DNA from: Lobosporangium transversale
Lineage: Eukaryota; Mortierellomycota; Mortierellomycetes; Mortierellales; Mortierellaceae
Reading direction: 5' to 3'
Length of the DNA stretch: 64,000 nt
Assembly: GCF_002105155.1 (NCBI RefSeq)
Contig: NW_019028981.1
Coordinates: 1,094,501-1,158,500 of the forward strand
How positions within the stretch are numbered: position 1 is the stretch's first letter; each line of letters opens with the position of its first letter. Positions 22,101-34,700 of the stretch are shown here, in pieces. Under the pieces are notes generated by a model. It did not search any database, was not told where the DNA came from, and worked only from the letters and a program-made list of their open reading frames with translations. Both the position numbers and the translations under genes were made by a program.

Positions 22101-22791
22101 CCTTCAAGTATTGGAAACATGCCCTAACCTGCAGGTATCGGACTGCAAGATCCCATTGCCCTTGCGCGACGTCATTGCCTCCATCCCGAATTGGGCATGT
22201 CGATACAACCTTGCGGTTTTACGGCTTGAATTCTCTGAACTGAGTGGTCCAGGAGTGATGGAGATGGATAGTGAGGAAGAAGCTGTCATGGAGATGTTCA
22301 TCAAAAGCTTGTTTCTTCAGTCACGAAGAGTTGACCCCTCTTCTTCTTCTGCATCTTCTACATACACATCTGACCCTGCTACATCCGCATCCGCACCCGA
22401 GTCTGGATTGTCAACAAAACTCTCGTCGACTCCTACTTCTGATTTTTTCGAAGTAACAGTCCCTTCCGAGACATACCTAACTCCAACCTCTACCGCTTTC
22501 ACTGCCACGAATTCTGCTAACGCATCTTTAGGCGATATTGATGCCTCTACCAGTGGAAACCCGGATGAAACGAATTCATTCCGCTGGCAGCAACAGCAAC
22601 AACTTGCCAAGGCAACGGCGTTTCTGTCGACATGTGCTAACTATTATCAAGTAGAAACGACTGGAATATTAATGGCACTCCAATTCTTAGTGGAGCACCA
22701 ACTGTCGATAATGCCTAGTCTGGATCATTTCTTTCTTGGGAGCAAAATGTTTCGACTCCCTCGAAGAAATATAGCGCCTTGCGTTGCGTGA
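19117..22791 (+). CDS. F-box protein with leucine-rich C-terminal part
   Basis: Model exons are 19117-19247, 19391-19622, 19666-19850, 19890-20652 and 20761-22791, about 1113 residues. F-box proteins link substrates to SCF ubiquitin ligases. The F-box is split by intron 1: PLFIPELFHHITYYLL, then TLVICAQVCRFWSQQLLPLL and WHTI. Downstream segments such as NGHLIRCIYLVNADS, LPNLENLALEEAP, CPHICRLVLNEPS and LRQLYLQVLETCPNLQVSD look like irregular leucine-rich repeats, separated by long Ser/Gln/His-rich inserts. Phases agree at all junctions, but introns 2 and 3 would be only 43 and 39 bases and the intron 2 donor GTTGAG is weak. The exact protein near residues 120-185 is therefore uncertain. The substrate is unknown. 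Confidence 0.7.
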
Positions 22792-24007
22792 ACTTTTTCA
22801 TCATCATTTAATATGCTTAGATGTATCATATATTATATTATATTATATTATATTATATATATATACATAGTTCTCTTTTTCGCTATTTTTTTTTTTCTTA
22901 AACCTGACTAAAGAATCATTTATGATTAAAAGATCTATAAAACCAATAGTGGGATCATTTCGACGTAGTTGTTGTTCTTGAATTTCAGCATTCAGAGTTG
23001 GAATAACTAGTTTTTTACAACGCTCTTTGTTCGAAAAATAAAATAACTCGCTATCTGACAAAGTGTTGCATTTCCGTTGTTCTTCTTGAAATATCCTTTC
23101 GAGAGCGTTCAGAGAGTCTAAGGAGCATTAGATAGTTGCATGTGGTGCAAAGTGTGGCTTTTTGGTCTCCCTTGAAAAAAAAAAAAAAAAAAAAAAAAAA
23201 GTAAGGGTCGCGTGGCCCTAGGGATTTGTTTCTTAGAGCTGCAGAAGAAAATGAGGAATGGGATCCACCGCTCCATGTGACACCCCTTGTAAAATATAGG
23301 AAATATCCACACCTTATAGTGTCAGGCAACATATGAATAATGCTCCTTTATGTACCCTAAACTGCCCCACCTTGCTTAATGTACAATGGTGGTGCGCATT
23401 ACAGAAAAAGTAAAGAAGAGAATGAATAATATACGATAACCACGCTGAATGGAATCGAATATAAACCCTAATCTTGGTGCTGCAACCAACTAAGATAGAG
23501 CTATATCAATAACATCATGACACAGCGCAATAGAAATGCAAGCGGAGTATTGAAAAAACCAAAGAAAAAAGAAAAAAGAAAAGAGCAGCCACAGATCTTC
23601 CAAAAAAGCGATAAAGGAACTATATGGACAGCAGGCAAGAGTTACAATGAAGTCCGTGCCTATGCAATATTATTTAATCAACTTCTGGCATCAATATGCT
23701 CTGTCCACATAGCCCCCCCTCTAAGGAAGAGAACGCGACGCGTCGAGAATAAGAAATAAGGGTCTTTTAAAGAGTAGAAAGGGTCAAATTACACCTCCAT
23801 CTTTCTTTGTCTTCTCTTTCTCGCCAGAAGGACCATCACTCTTCTTTGTATCAAGAACTATCTCCATATAAACTTCAGTAAGTGCATGCAAAAAGCCAAA
23901 CCACTCTTCACTCCTTTCTTCTTCATCGCAGCTTCTTATTCTCTTTTCCTTATTACGTACATTCATTTCTCTTCGCATCTCTGCTAGAGAACAAAATAAA
24001 AAAAAAA
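22792..24007. other. Gap upstream of the large orphan gene
   Basis: Contains an ATATT microsatellite at about 22828-22865 and an A-run at about 23175-23200. An 80-codon Lys-rich frame at 23517-23759 starts with ATG but has no family features. CT-rich sequence before 24008 is a plausible leader. Confidence 0.45.
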
Positions 24008-27000
24008 ATGGACAACATAACGCGCCAGGAAGCATCGAAGTCTCATGAGCATGTTTTACGTGTCTCACCCAACGTACATTACAAGTCTAAAGCCCCTGTA
24101 GTGCCTTCACGGGCCGAAAGTAGATCTATAGTCAGTGATAGTCAGCCTTCAAGTCCCGTCCCCACAGAAAGCGCTGAATCTAGTAGTAGTAGTAGTAGTA
24201 GTAGTAGTAGCGGTCGCAGCCACAGTGATCAGTCTCATCGAAACAGAAAAACTCATACGACTCAAGATCCTGGAGATGATTTTGAGGGAGAATCTGATGG
24301 TATCGATGACGACGACGAACAAGACCATGATTATCATCCTCAAGCGGATAGGCCATCTACTTCCAGCCATCAGCGTCAAAATACTCACTCGACCCCTCGT
24401 CGCCGAGGCCGTAATGCCCAAGCTTCCCTGACTAGAGGGAAACGGCAGTGCCCAGGGCCTACGGGCCAGACCGGTCAGGACCCTGAGCCTGGCGCCAATA
24501 ACAATAACAACAATAGCAGCAATAACATTAATGATAACCAAACCGAAACAATCCCTAACCATAATGGAGATGGAGAGGACTCGGGTGAATCGGATCAAGA
24601 GCCTACAGACAACGATGACATCGCGGATTATCGCAACATATCTTTTGTGGATCCAGATGACCTAGGGGTACTACCCTACGTACCGCGCACCGCTGAATCC
24701 ATCTATGGCCCTCAACTCATAGAAGAGGACTATACCCCCCACCACGTCTTGGTCCGGAAGACCATTAATCAGCTCTACACTAGCCTCAGGGAGTTGAACA
24801 ACTCCTTCGTACCTATAAACGCCCAAAGCCAAGTGACGAATGTTCAGCAATTGGTCAATCGTCTAATCCAGGACCATTTGCCCCATTTCTGGCAATACCG
24901 AGAAGAACTATTCTATGCCTTGATGATGGTACGAGAGGATATGAAAAAGGAGAAAGACATTCTGAACAACAAATACAATAACGCCGATGCTGTAGATATT
25001 GATATTAATGGACACAGTACCAATAAGCGTCCACATGGGTCAGCTATCCTGACGACCTGTGTAGAATGCGGCTTCAAGTTCCATAAGGAGCTGCTGTATG
25101 ATTGTCCCGCGACAGTAAGGCATGGCCAACGCCGAGCCCGACAGGAAAAGCTTCAGAATGGTCTGGCAACCAAGGGTAAAAGGGGCCCATGGCGGAAACG
25201 AGAGACAATTCGCGCAGTAGAATTGTTCCGTCTTAGAATTGATCCAAGCCAACGCGAAGGGGTCTTTGGAGCAACTGAAAATACATATTTTAGTCCCGAC
25301 GACATTGACAACGCTTTGAACAACAATCGCAGGGACAAGAAATACGATGGTAATTTGGATTACATTGGGATTAAGGAAGAGGGTCATGGTATGCTTGCAC
25401 GAGCCAAGAAATCGGACCAGGACAGTGAACTGGATTACAGTGCCCATATTAAACAAGAAAATATAGGGTCTATTACTCATAGTAGCCAAAATATAGTCCC
25501 AAGAGTTGGGAGTCAGCCACAAAAGAGGGGAAAAGGAAAGGGGAAAGAAAAGGCATCTGAGACTGTAGAGAACGAGATCGGGGAAGAATCTGATGACGAC
25601 GAAGATCCGCATGACCACATGATGGAGTATGAATACTGCTCTCCAAGCACGAAACTTCATCTTGGCTGGGAGGTTGTATTAGGCCATGACCATTCCAAGA
25701 TCCCATGCGCCTCTCCAGCTAGTTCATCGTCACCTCTGTACCCCTACTACCCAGCCAGGTCTTTGATGGCTGCCTTTGCTCACATACTGCCTCACAATAT
25801 CGAATTGACTCAAAACCAACTCAGAAAGCTATTTAGCTATTTTGTCTGGCATCCATGGTTTGATTGTGACCTTCAGGCGATAACCATTCGAAGGGCTTAT
25901 AGAGAGCTGTGGCCGTTGTTCTTAATTCGTGATGAAGATGAGCTAGGGACTATACCACCATCCTACAACGTTGTCAAGCGTAGTCATCAGGTAGCATTTG
26001 ATGCTGCGGTTGGCATTGAGGAGGCCTCTCAAACCAAGCGGCAAAGACCAGAGGCTGAAGGGGTGGACCACCCACTTTGCCCTGCTCCATCAGGAACTTG
26101 GGCTACATCATCCTCGATGCAACCATCTCCATGGCGCCTACAAGCAATGCCTAACGAAAGTGAAGATGAGAAGAAGAAGCGTGAACAAGGAGAGGAAAAG
26201 AAAGGAAAGCGGGCCTTGATAAGGCGCAAAAGGCTTCTATCATTGGAACAGCGGTTTACCACTTCGTTGAATAATGGCCTGAAATTCCACGGCATCACCT
26301 GTGAGAGTCGTGACCCGCCGGAGCAACAACGATTACGTCGTGATACACAGGCAAAGGCCTATGGATGGATCTTAGGTCCATCTCCATGGCTTGATACAGA
26401 GGGTCGGATTATCGTTAGTGGCAAGCCAAAGAAAGACCAAGAAATCCTGAAGAAGAACCACAAAGAGTTCTATTACGAGATCCGATCCAGCACTATAGAT
26501 AAGAGCCTTGCGCCTGAACTGCATAATAGGGCTTTTACACAGCCGTGGAGGCCAGACTCGCTAGCACATTTAACAAGGAATCTTCGTAGATTGTCTAAAA
26601 GAGCACAGGATAGACGAGAGCTGTCTCTATTCGTCGTCCCGGAGTACATGCAGACCACAAGGATTAAGGCAGAGAAAATATCTGAGACTAGGATCAAGAA
26701 GAGATCCCAGGATCAAGATGATCCTGATGTTCACAAGCGGAGGAAAAAGAATAGCAAAACTAATCGAGGTGCCAGCGCTTTAACAGGGCTCAGTAATAGT
26801 GAAGTTTCCATAAGCGGGACCGAGAGGAAACAACATAGGAATCAGAAAAGCAGCTCTGGAGGAACTCTGGATCCGGAGAGAACCATATCCACAGCAGAAA
26901 CCTCTATGTATGATCTACCGAGCCCACAAGATAATGGGGCGTCTTTCTACGGTCATGACCTCACTAACCGCTCCCTTTCCTCCTCTCCCGGTGTACATTC

Positions 27001-28060
27001 TTCATCCTCAGGCTACACTGGATTGGTGCAGCGATCCTCATTGATGATTTCATCGCTCGGAGGGCAGATGTATGTCCCTAGCCTAGCTCAAAATCATGGT
27101 CACATGCATGAGCATGAGCAGGGCCCAGGACTAAACCAAGTAGACCAAGCAGGAGGCCTCCGAGATGCGCTACTCGAGCTAACTAGGTCTCATAACGCGC
27201 CATCAGCTATTGCCACAACGCCGGTGACTATGCCGCAAATGGCGATGCCCTTGTATTCTGAATCAACCCTCCTCACAAACTACCCCATCCTTCAGCCGAC
27301 TTATCCCAATCGCCAGCCAGTGTACCCCTTCCCATTGACTACACTGCCTGCAATCAACGCGAACGCCACCCAAAGCACAACTATGCGCGCGTCTCAAGGA
27401 TACTCTTTCCCCAATCTACAAGCTCTTGGCATGACCCCTACCCTGAATATTTATGGGATTAACAACAGTAGCGGCAGCAATGACGCTAATAGCAACGGCG
27501 ATAACAGTAACAGCAATAATGGCAACGGCGGTATTGGTAGTAGTCACCACAGTGATGCATTCTATACCAACCCGGCATGGGCGAACGAGGATATAATGGC
27601 CCAATATATCAATTTAGACCCAGAAGATCTTGATGGTTTTACATGCGGAGCTTGGAGTCCACTCCAACCCACCTTGATCATGAAATCACAAGCAGTATCC
27701 CCATCATTTTCATTGCTATCGGAACCCCTGGTAGCTCACACCCAAGGCATTGCAACAAATCCTCAATCAATGGTAGTGTTGCCAACTATCCAAAATGATG
27801 CCCATAGCCCAACATTAAGCGATGGCTCTCTAAGCAGTGTAGCATCACGATATGTAAACAATCATATCACAACCACAATAACTAAATCAGTTGTACCTGT
27901 CGGCAATACTGTGACTAACATGGAGTCTAATTCTAAATTCACTGCGACAGAGGAGGAGGAGCTTCGGGTAATGGATGAGTTCTTGCAGTCGCTTCACCTA
28001 CACGCTTCCTATCACAATAATACTGAGGAGGACTCGGATCATCATCAATGGGCGTTGTGA
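24008..28060 (+). CDS. Unrecognised 1350-residue protein, possibly nuclear
   Basis: One uninterrupted frame, starting at the first in-frame ATG (preceded by an A-run). I recognise no family. Residues 1-200 are disordered with a poly-Ser run (about 58-71). Residues about 215-330 are well ordered and probably conserved (DPDDLGVLPYVPRTAESIYG, then a helical part with LYTSLRELNNSF and HLPHFWQYREELFYALMMV). A Cys motif, TTCVECGFKFHKELLYDC, sits near 350-368. A second ordered block near 590-640 has LFSYFVWHPWFDCDLQA and RRAYRELWPLFL, followed by a basic, charged region. Tracts such as HKRRKKNSK near 910 could be nuclear signals. The last 350 residues are Ser/Asn-rich. Chromatin or transcription work is possible but is a guess. 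No introns seen, unlike most neighbours. Confidence 0.8.
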   Translation: MDNITRQEASKSHEHVLRVSPNVHYKSKAPVVPSRAESRSIVSDSQPSSPVPTESAESSSSSSSSSSSGRSHSDQSHRNRKTHTTQDPGDDFEGESDGIDDDDEQDHDYHPQADRPSTSSHQRQNTHSTPRRRGRNAQASLTRGKRQCPGPTGQTGQDPEPGANNNNNNSSNNINDNQTETIPNHNGDGEDSGESDQEPTDNDDIADYRNISFVDPDDLGVLPYVPRTAESIYGPQLIEEDYTPHHVLVRKTINQLYTSLRELNNSFVPINAQSQVTNVQQLVNRLIQDHLPHFWQYREELFYALMMVREDMKKEKDILNNKYNNADAVDIDINGHSTNKRPHGSAILTTCVECGFKFHKELLYDCPATVRHGQRRARQEKLQNGLATKGKRGPWRKRETIRAVELFRLRIDPSQREGVFGATENTYFSPDDIDNALNNNRRDKKYDGNLDYIGIKEEGHGMLARAKKSDQDSELDYSAHIKQENIGSITHSSQNIVPRVGSQPQKRGKGKGKEKASETVENEIGEESDDDEDPHDHMMEYEYCSPSTKLHLGWEVVLGHDHSKIPCASPASSSSPLYPYYPARSLMAAFAHILPHNIELTQNQLRKLFSYFVWHPWFDCDLQAITIRRAYRELWPLFLIRDEDELGTIPPSYNVVKRSHQVAFDAAVGIEEASQTKRQRPEAEGVDHPLCPAPSGTWATSSSMQPSPWRLQAMPNESEDEKKKREQGEEKKGKRALIRRKRLLSLEQRFTTSLNNGLKFHGITCESRDPPEQQRLRRDTQAKAYGWILGPSPWLDTEGRIIVSGKPKKDQEILKKNHKEFYYEIRSSTIDKSLAPELHNRAFTQPWRPDSLAHLTRNLRRLSKRAQDRRELSLFVVPEYMQTTRIKAEKISETRIKKRSQDQDDPDVHKRRKKNSKTNRGASALTGLSNSEVSISGTERKQHRNQKSSSGGTLDPERTISTAETSMYDLPSPQDNGASFYGHDLTNRSLSSSPGVHSSSSGYTGLVQRSSLMISSLGGQMYVPSLAQNHGHMHEHEQGPGLNQVDQAGGLRDALLELTRSHNAPSAIATTPVTMPQMAMPLYSESTLLTNYPILQPTYPNRQPVYPFPLTTLPAINANATQSTTMRASQGYSFPNLQALGMTPTLNIYGINNSSGSNDANSNGDNSNSNNGNGGIGSSHHSDAFYTNPAWANEDIMAQYINLDPEDLDGFTCGAWSPLQPTLIMKSQAVSPSFSLLSEPLVAHTQGIATNPQSMVVLPTIQNDAHSPTLSDGSLSSVASRYVNNHITTTITKSVVPVGNTVTNMESNSKFTATEEEELRVMDEFLQSLHLHASYHNNTEEDSDHHQWAL
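24176..24211 (+). repeat. Coding AGT microsatellite (poly-Ser)
   Basis: A run of AGT triplets encoding serine in the orphan protein. Prone to length variation. Confidence 0.85.
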
Positions 28061-29476
28061 AATATCCAAATGCAATGTCCTTTACTTCAAATGCAATCAA
28101 TATCCACACAAGCGCATGCATATTGACATACACCTTCTTTAGGAAGAAATAGAATAAAATATTTGCTGCACACAAACATTCCAATAAATCTGTACCTTTG
28201 TTTTTTTAGACAAAACGGCAAACAATCATTTAAAAGAGCAGACTCGAAAGTTCCTGAGCGGAAGATGAATCCATGTATCTTGGAATAAACATGTATATAT
28301 ACATATATATATATATTTATATAATATATTTGTATATATATAATATATATTATATATATATGTATAAAATTATATTTAGGGTGATCTGCAATTAAAAAAG
28401 CTGATGTTTTTTGAGTATGGGGTCTTTGAGAGACAACTCAAAAAAAGAGGAAGCTCAACATGTGGGAAGCATTTGTCTTAAGGAAGCAAATTGAGGGAAT
28501 TTGAGGAACGTTGGCCCACACGTGGCATGTGGCATGGTTCGAAGAGCCATCACCATCTTGTTTTCAGAATTTCAGATATTGGCTTGAAAGAGCAACCAAC
28601 ATCGCTGCTTGAACTTTGAATATTCACTTTGATTCTGTTACTGTCTATTGTAATCTTATTGCGTTGTTGTTGAATAATTACCTCTTTCTCTCTCTGTTTG
28701 GCTTGATCAGGTCGTCACCGTTGTACACAGCAAATCTATACACTGAAACAGAGAATCTACGTATATCGTATTTGAACAGATAACTCAATCCATCTCATCA
28801 TTGCGCACACAGTAATAGATAGAGTCCTCTCTTCAATATATGTATCTAAAGTTATCCTCTATCTATCCATCTATCTACATCTTTGTTCTCCATTATCTTT
28901 CCAGGTGAGGCATATCGCCCGTATATATGTATGAAATAACGTGTTTGCTCAATATCCTCTTGATTAATCTGGTATTTTCTAAAAAAAGAAAAGAACGTCT
29001 GAAGAGAGGTGAGCTATGGCGTTATTGAGTGTGAATAGACGAGAAGTCTACATGTATATTTACAAGTATGTCTGCATGTCAATGAGTAAATAACTAGGAA
29101 TATTATAGATATAACTTTTTTTAATACGATGTTCGAACATGTATCCTTCTGTGTATAAAAACTCTTTCCATGCGAGGCGTGCGTTTTATTTTATTATGAC
29201 AATAAGTAAATACAAATATTTTTATATATCAATTGACATATTGCGGATCTTGCAACAAGCGCTTCAATATTCTTTTTTCCCCTCAAATGCATTTCTCCTT
29301 TGCTGCTTCCTATCATTTAAAGGAAATATTGGCCTGTCTACATTGAGCAAAAGAGCAGCTTGAATCGGGCCAAATTAAAACGTGGCAAGAGACCAAAACT
29401 ATTGGTAAGGATATCATAACACACATATTGATGGACTGGCTTTGTAGCCGATTGTACCACAGAGAAAGAGGGTATG

Positions 29477-29509
<33 letters not shown>

Positions 29510-31230
29510 AACAAAATGCATGCATCGATCGACGTAAAAAAGAGAAAAGATGTAAAAGAAAAAATAATGAGGTGATTGACTGTTCAGGACAAGGGCTCAT
29601 TTTTTTTGACACCACCACAATCAAGCAATGAGTTGTAAGCTGCAATGCTTTGTCATAAACCTCGCCTTTGTCTGGCGCAATTATTAAGTCGGTTATGACG
29701 AATCTGCCCACAAAGCTGCGCACATGGGCATATTCAATACGCATTGCATGCCACGAGGGAGTTGTTTACATGAACACTGAGTAAAAAAGCTAAGAACAGG
29801 TGTTTAAACAAAGATGCTAGAGGATATAGAGGGGAAAAAAGTCAAGATAAGGCACATTTCTAGGCTACCCTTCCTAGGCCATCCAGAGAAGAGTAAGTTG
29901 GGGTATTTGAACCCAGATAGAACCGGATACCCAAGCCGTATCGGCGAAGACTGAGGAGGGACACAGTGATACAGGTTGTTTATTAGACTAGCAGCAGAGT
30001 GGAGAGCGTTAATAAAGAAGCTGGGAACACAAGAAAAGGGACCATCGTATACACTCCTGTACATCTCATGTAAGGGACAGACAGGGAAGAAATGGTGCAA
30101 GACATTATTGTTTTGGTGAACCATGATATAAAAATCATGCGGCATATGTGTATGTATCCATTTGTTTACAGGCGGCACATTAAAATGTTCAACTTAGCCA
30201 AGTTGACAAGAATTCATTGACCATGATTTATATACCGCTATTGATGTTTATGCGGTTCCATAAGAGCGTTACCCCTCTTCTCTCTAAAAAACGATCTTCA
30301 CTCTCTTCCCCCACCCTCTTCTTCTTTCACTCGATCGCTCCTTCTACTTCTCTTCTCAATCCTCTTCCTTTCAAATCAGCAACATCAACAACGACAGTCA
30401 TAGACTCATATAACTCCTACTCTGTTGCTTTTTAGCAATCTCATTGACTTGTCTTGAATTACTTAATCACACCTTTACACACCCATTGTCTTTCACTTAA
30501 TACTTTGCATCTACTCTCGTGCTCATTATTCTGACCCTTTTGCCCCTCGCGCTTTGATTATCGACATCTGCACCCTTCCTTGCGCTTTCACGCCCACTGC
30601 TGTTTCAATTGCAAAGAAAGATATCCCTTGTGGCCAAACTGTATACCAATCCGTAAGAAATACATCCTTGAAGGTTTCTTGCTACCAAAAAAAGATGCCA
30701 TAGATCAAATCGGTCGCACTACTCCTTCATATTGCCATACATACCTCTGCGCGAGAATCATACACTAGCATCTATACATAGCTCTTTTTTTGTGTTCATA
30801 TCGTCCAGGCAAGAGAGGCGATAAGAGGGTGTGTTTAGTGTTTTTACTTTGCTTGTATATAAACAGCTTAGTCGATGTCCTACTTGTTGTGCCTGATTTT
30901 TTTGTGTTTCCAAGTTGGTACAGCCGGATGGTGTGATTTATCGAACCAAACCATGCCAAGGATTGCAGCGTTAATTGTCTGTGTGTCAATTAAATTATGG
31001 AATTGCATGTCCTATGCCATGCCAACTGAGGAGCCCTGCTTTCCTTCTTACTCTATATTACATACATTTCATCCTCTCTGATGGTACCCTACAAGGTCCA
31101 CGTTGCGTGTTGGTGCCTCCACCATGGCCCTCATTCTAAACATGCAAAAGCGATGCATTCTCTCATTCCTCTCTTTAACGATGTGAATGCATTCCGCTCT
31201 CTTATGGAAATAACCATCCTGTTGTATTAC

Positions 31231-31263
<33 letters not shown>

Positions 31264-31757
31264 ATAAACGAGGAATGGACATCGCTTGTAGATCCTTCTC
31301 CTTACTTTTGACATTAATATATTTCTATTATACTTCTTAATATGCGACCTATGCCTTTCAAAAAAAAAAAAAAAAAAAAAGGGCAAGCACTTTCTCTTTC
31401 TAGTCATTTCATACTCTTCTATGCCCCATTCAGGGTCCAAACTTGCCCTCGTGTTACAATTGCTACGTTTTTACAAATTATTGTGGAATGAGGGTGTGCG
31501 CAGATGAAGAGCAATTTGCCTCTCTTTTTGATGAATCTCATTTTGACAGTTACACCAACCATCAACATCCTTAACCCACCTATCCTCATCCACTATCCAA
31601 GCAAGGAGTTTACATGGCACCAGAGTGGTGTCCATCCACTTGACACCCTCTCCCCTCTTCTTGTTCATCTATTTCATGATCGGGATCCTAACCCAGGTCT
31701 TTTTTTTTTTTTTCACCTCGATATTCCTTCTCACTCTAGTCTTTCTAACACTTGCTC
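28061..31757. other. Large gap before the PH-domain gene
   Basis: 3.7 kb. An AT-dinucleotide tract lies at about 28290-28372, and A/T homopolymers lie near 29478 and 31231. Short frames at 29804-30178 (minus) and 30580-30768 (plus) are unrecognised. From about 30280 the plus strand is CT-rich, suggesting a promoter and long leader for the gene at 31758. Confidence 0.45.
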
Positions 31758-34700
31758 ATGATCCCACCTGTACAGCAGAGCTCAAGCATCCTTTCCATGT
31801 CGCAATATCAACTACAGACCACCAACCTTAACTACAAGTCAACTACATCAATATCATCAGGGGCAAACATGGACCATCATAATAAATCCCACTCGGGGAT
31901 GAAAGGTTTTTCATTTTTCAAAGGCCATCATCAACACAATAATGAAACTTCCTCCCCACTTGACCACAACAGTAGCATTCCTAGCCAAAAAGGCTCGAAA
32001 CAGTCCAGCAAAAACAAACCAAGTAAACATGATCACACACCTCTTCCTTCTTCACACATTGACAGCGAAAACCATCACCTTAATCCCATGAGCAGTCGAT
32101 ATCACCATGCGCATACACATACACAACGGGCCCAAACAGACAAATCAGGTGTTGCCTCCTTTAAAGCCATTTTTCAATGCCAAAGCAATCGATTTGATGA
32201 GCGGATCATACTGGAGGAATGGCTGCAAAAGCGTTCATCTTCATTGCAACTTGTTTGGAAGCGACGATGGTGTGTTCTACGCGATGGGTGCTTTTATTAC
32301 TATCGGTCAAATGTAATGTTCATCTACTTTTCGTCCTTGCTTTCCATTAGTCTTTTGGTGTACCAACCGTGATAAAAAAACAAGAATCTTCAAACTTATA
32401 TACATAATTGACACAAACTTTAGACGGACACAAAGCCCCTAGGTGTGTTGCACTTAGCCGACTATTCAATCCTTTCATACGGGCACGAGGTATCTAGGAA
32501 GTCCAAATTCGTTTTCCGACTTTCATCTGTAGAACCCATGCCGAACGAAAATCAACATCATTTGTTCCATGCTGAAACAGCTCAGGCTCTGGATCTTTGG
32601 CTGGATGCGATCCAGGGACATATCAATCATGCCTTGGCACATCTAAACGGTGATTTCCTAAACCCATTGGGCATGGAATCAACCTGGGGGCTACCAGGGC
32701 CAGGGAAGAGGAGTGATAGCATGTGCTCATTATTGCAGCACCCACCAGAAGAGCAAGAGCAAGAGCGAAACATTATTGACGAAGTCCTAGAGCGTCTACA
32801 GCTCGAAGATCCAACCCTGTCGGATATAAACGACCCTTCTACATTAATTATGCCAGTCCAGGAGCATCCATCGAGCCCATCCTATCCTGCTAGCCAACAC
32901 CTATTGCAGAGGTCGTTTCAAGAAATGCAACTTAGCTTTGACGACAACCTCGATGGCTGGGGTCCATTTTCAACACCATCACTGACGAATCGACTGAATA
33001 TTGATACCAATTGTGGCGTCAACAATCTCAGTTCAAGCAGCACGTCCCTCAGTGTTGATCATCCGCTACTGGTATATGACGCCAAACAAAGTATAGGCTT
33101 ACCATTGTCCCCACAAAGAAGTCCAATTGCAACCCATAACGAGGATCGCATCCACAGCAGTGACGTCCCAACCAGCCATTCGGGAAGCTATACTCAAAGT
33201 AAAGCTTCCAGTTACACTGATTCCCCTCCTGCACATTCGAGTTTCTCGGAGATTGGCATCCTCACTGGAAACAGCGGTACTATTAGTAGTAGTAGCAAGA
33301 TGGTAACTATTATCACTTCTAAAAAAGGCTTAGCACCTTATCACCCAATTACTGATTCATACCATCAGGGAGGGGGGGAGGTGAGGGCCCAGATGGACCG
33401 CGGAAACCAAGGTCAAGGTGGACGCCATCCGACGTCGCCTTCATTCTCAGAAGAGCAATCCTCGTGCCAATACAGCAACAGCAGCATTGGCACTCCTCAA
33501 AGTCCACTAATCTGCCCTTATCGAATAAACGGGCAAGGGCAGTCGATACTATTAGAGATTGGTAAGTTCCCGCCGCTCCTTTTGCAGCCAACCAACAGCT
33601 AGCCGTACAGGTAGATTGCTAACACCTACGGGCCCTTTTCTGTTTTTGTTTTCAGGCGGCATTCCGCCATCAAGCAGCAACCCTGGCTCACCACTCGGAT
33701 CACCAAGGCTGTCATACATGAAATCTACCCCAAGTAGCCGTGACAATACTATCGCTACACCATCCCGAATACCGTTTTCCATGGCCATTGAGGCGGACAC
33801 TACTCCATCTCATAAACGTACCCAAAGTGAGGCATCTTCAGTATCTATTTCCACGATTGATTCGATCACAGGTGATATGGACGCAACTAACGACGCCAGG
33901 ATCAGCGAAACGGTTTCCGAGATTGGATATGCTAAACCAACCATACACCATGATCAGAAGAAGAGCAGCAACGGAAGTAACGACAATCATGCCCAAAGCA
34001 GTAACTGCTCTCTGACTAACCATATTGATGGTAGGGAAATAAGCACTAGTAGGAGCTATTGTACGGATAATGATTACGACGACCTATGTTACCTTCCATC
34101 AGTTGATGAGGAAGGCAATTCGCCCACGGCAGCATCAGTACTAGCATCAGCGAACCCAAAGAAGGCAAAGAAGCTGTGGTCAGTATACGGTGGAAGTGGA
34201 AGTGAATCAAGGAAAGCAGAGAAAGCCAGTAATGGCAGTAAGAGGGCCGTAAGCCAGGCTCTGGATGCAGACAACCCGATGCTCAAAAATCTAGTCCTCA
34301 TTTCACCACCTTCCAAAAAATCTTCTCCTAGCAGGAAAAGCGATAATGGCAAGAAACACAATAAGGTATTCTCCAAGTCCATGACCTGTCTGCCCAATGA
34401 ACCTACATCGATGGGTCATTATTCCGTGGATACAAGGCCGACTGGCGCGGGTCCTCACTCTGCTGCGCCGTCGTCCTTAGCATCATCTCCAAGGGCCCTG
34501 GCCTCAAGGGCACGCTCACCCTCAGTCTCCATTCTAGATGAGGCTTATCAATTAGCAAGCATTGATTATTCACAGAAGCGTGTCATTTTAATGCATCGAC
34601 AAAATGGGAGTGCTAGCGCTGACCCCTCTGCTGCATTTGAATCATCATTCATTCAACAGTCGGGCCAAAAGCTGCCAATACCTTACCAGGGACAAAGGCA

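Noticed and set aside
24149-24598. Minus frame of 149 codons
   Set aside because: Lies antisense in the repetitive 5' part of the orphan gene; its Thr-run mirrors AGT repeats.
25040-25660. Minus frame of 206 codons
   Set aside because: Antisense to an ordered, probably conserved part of the orphan protein; no family features.
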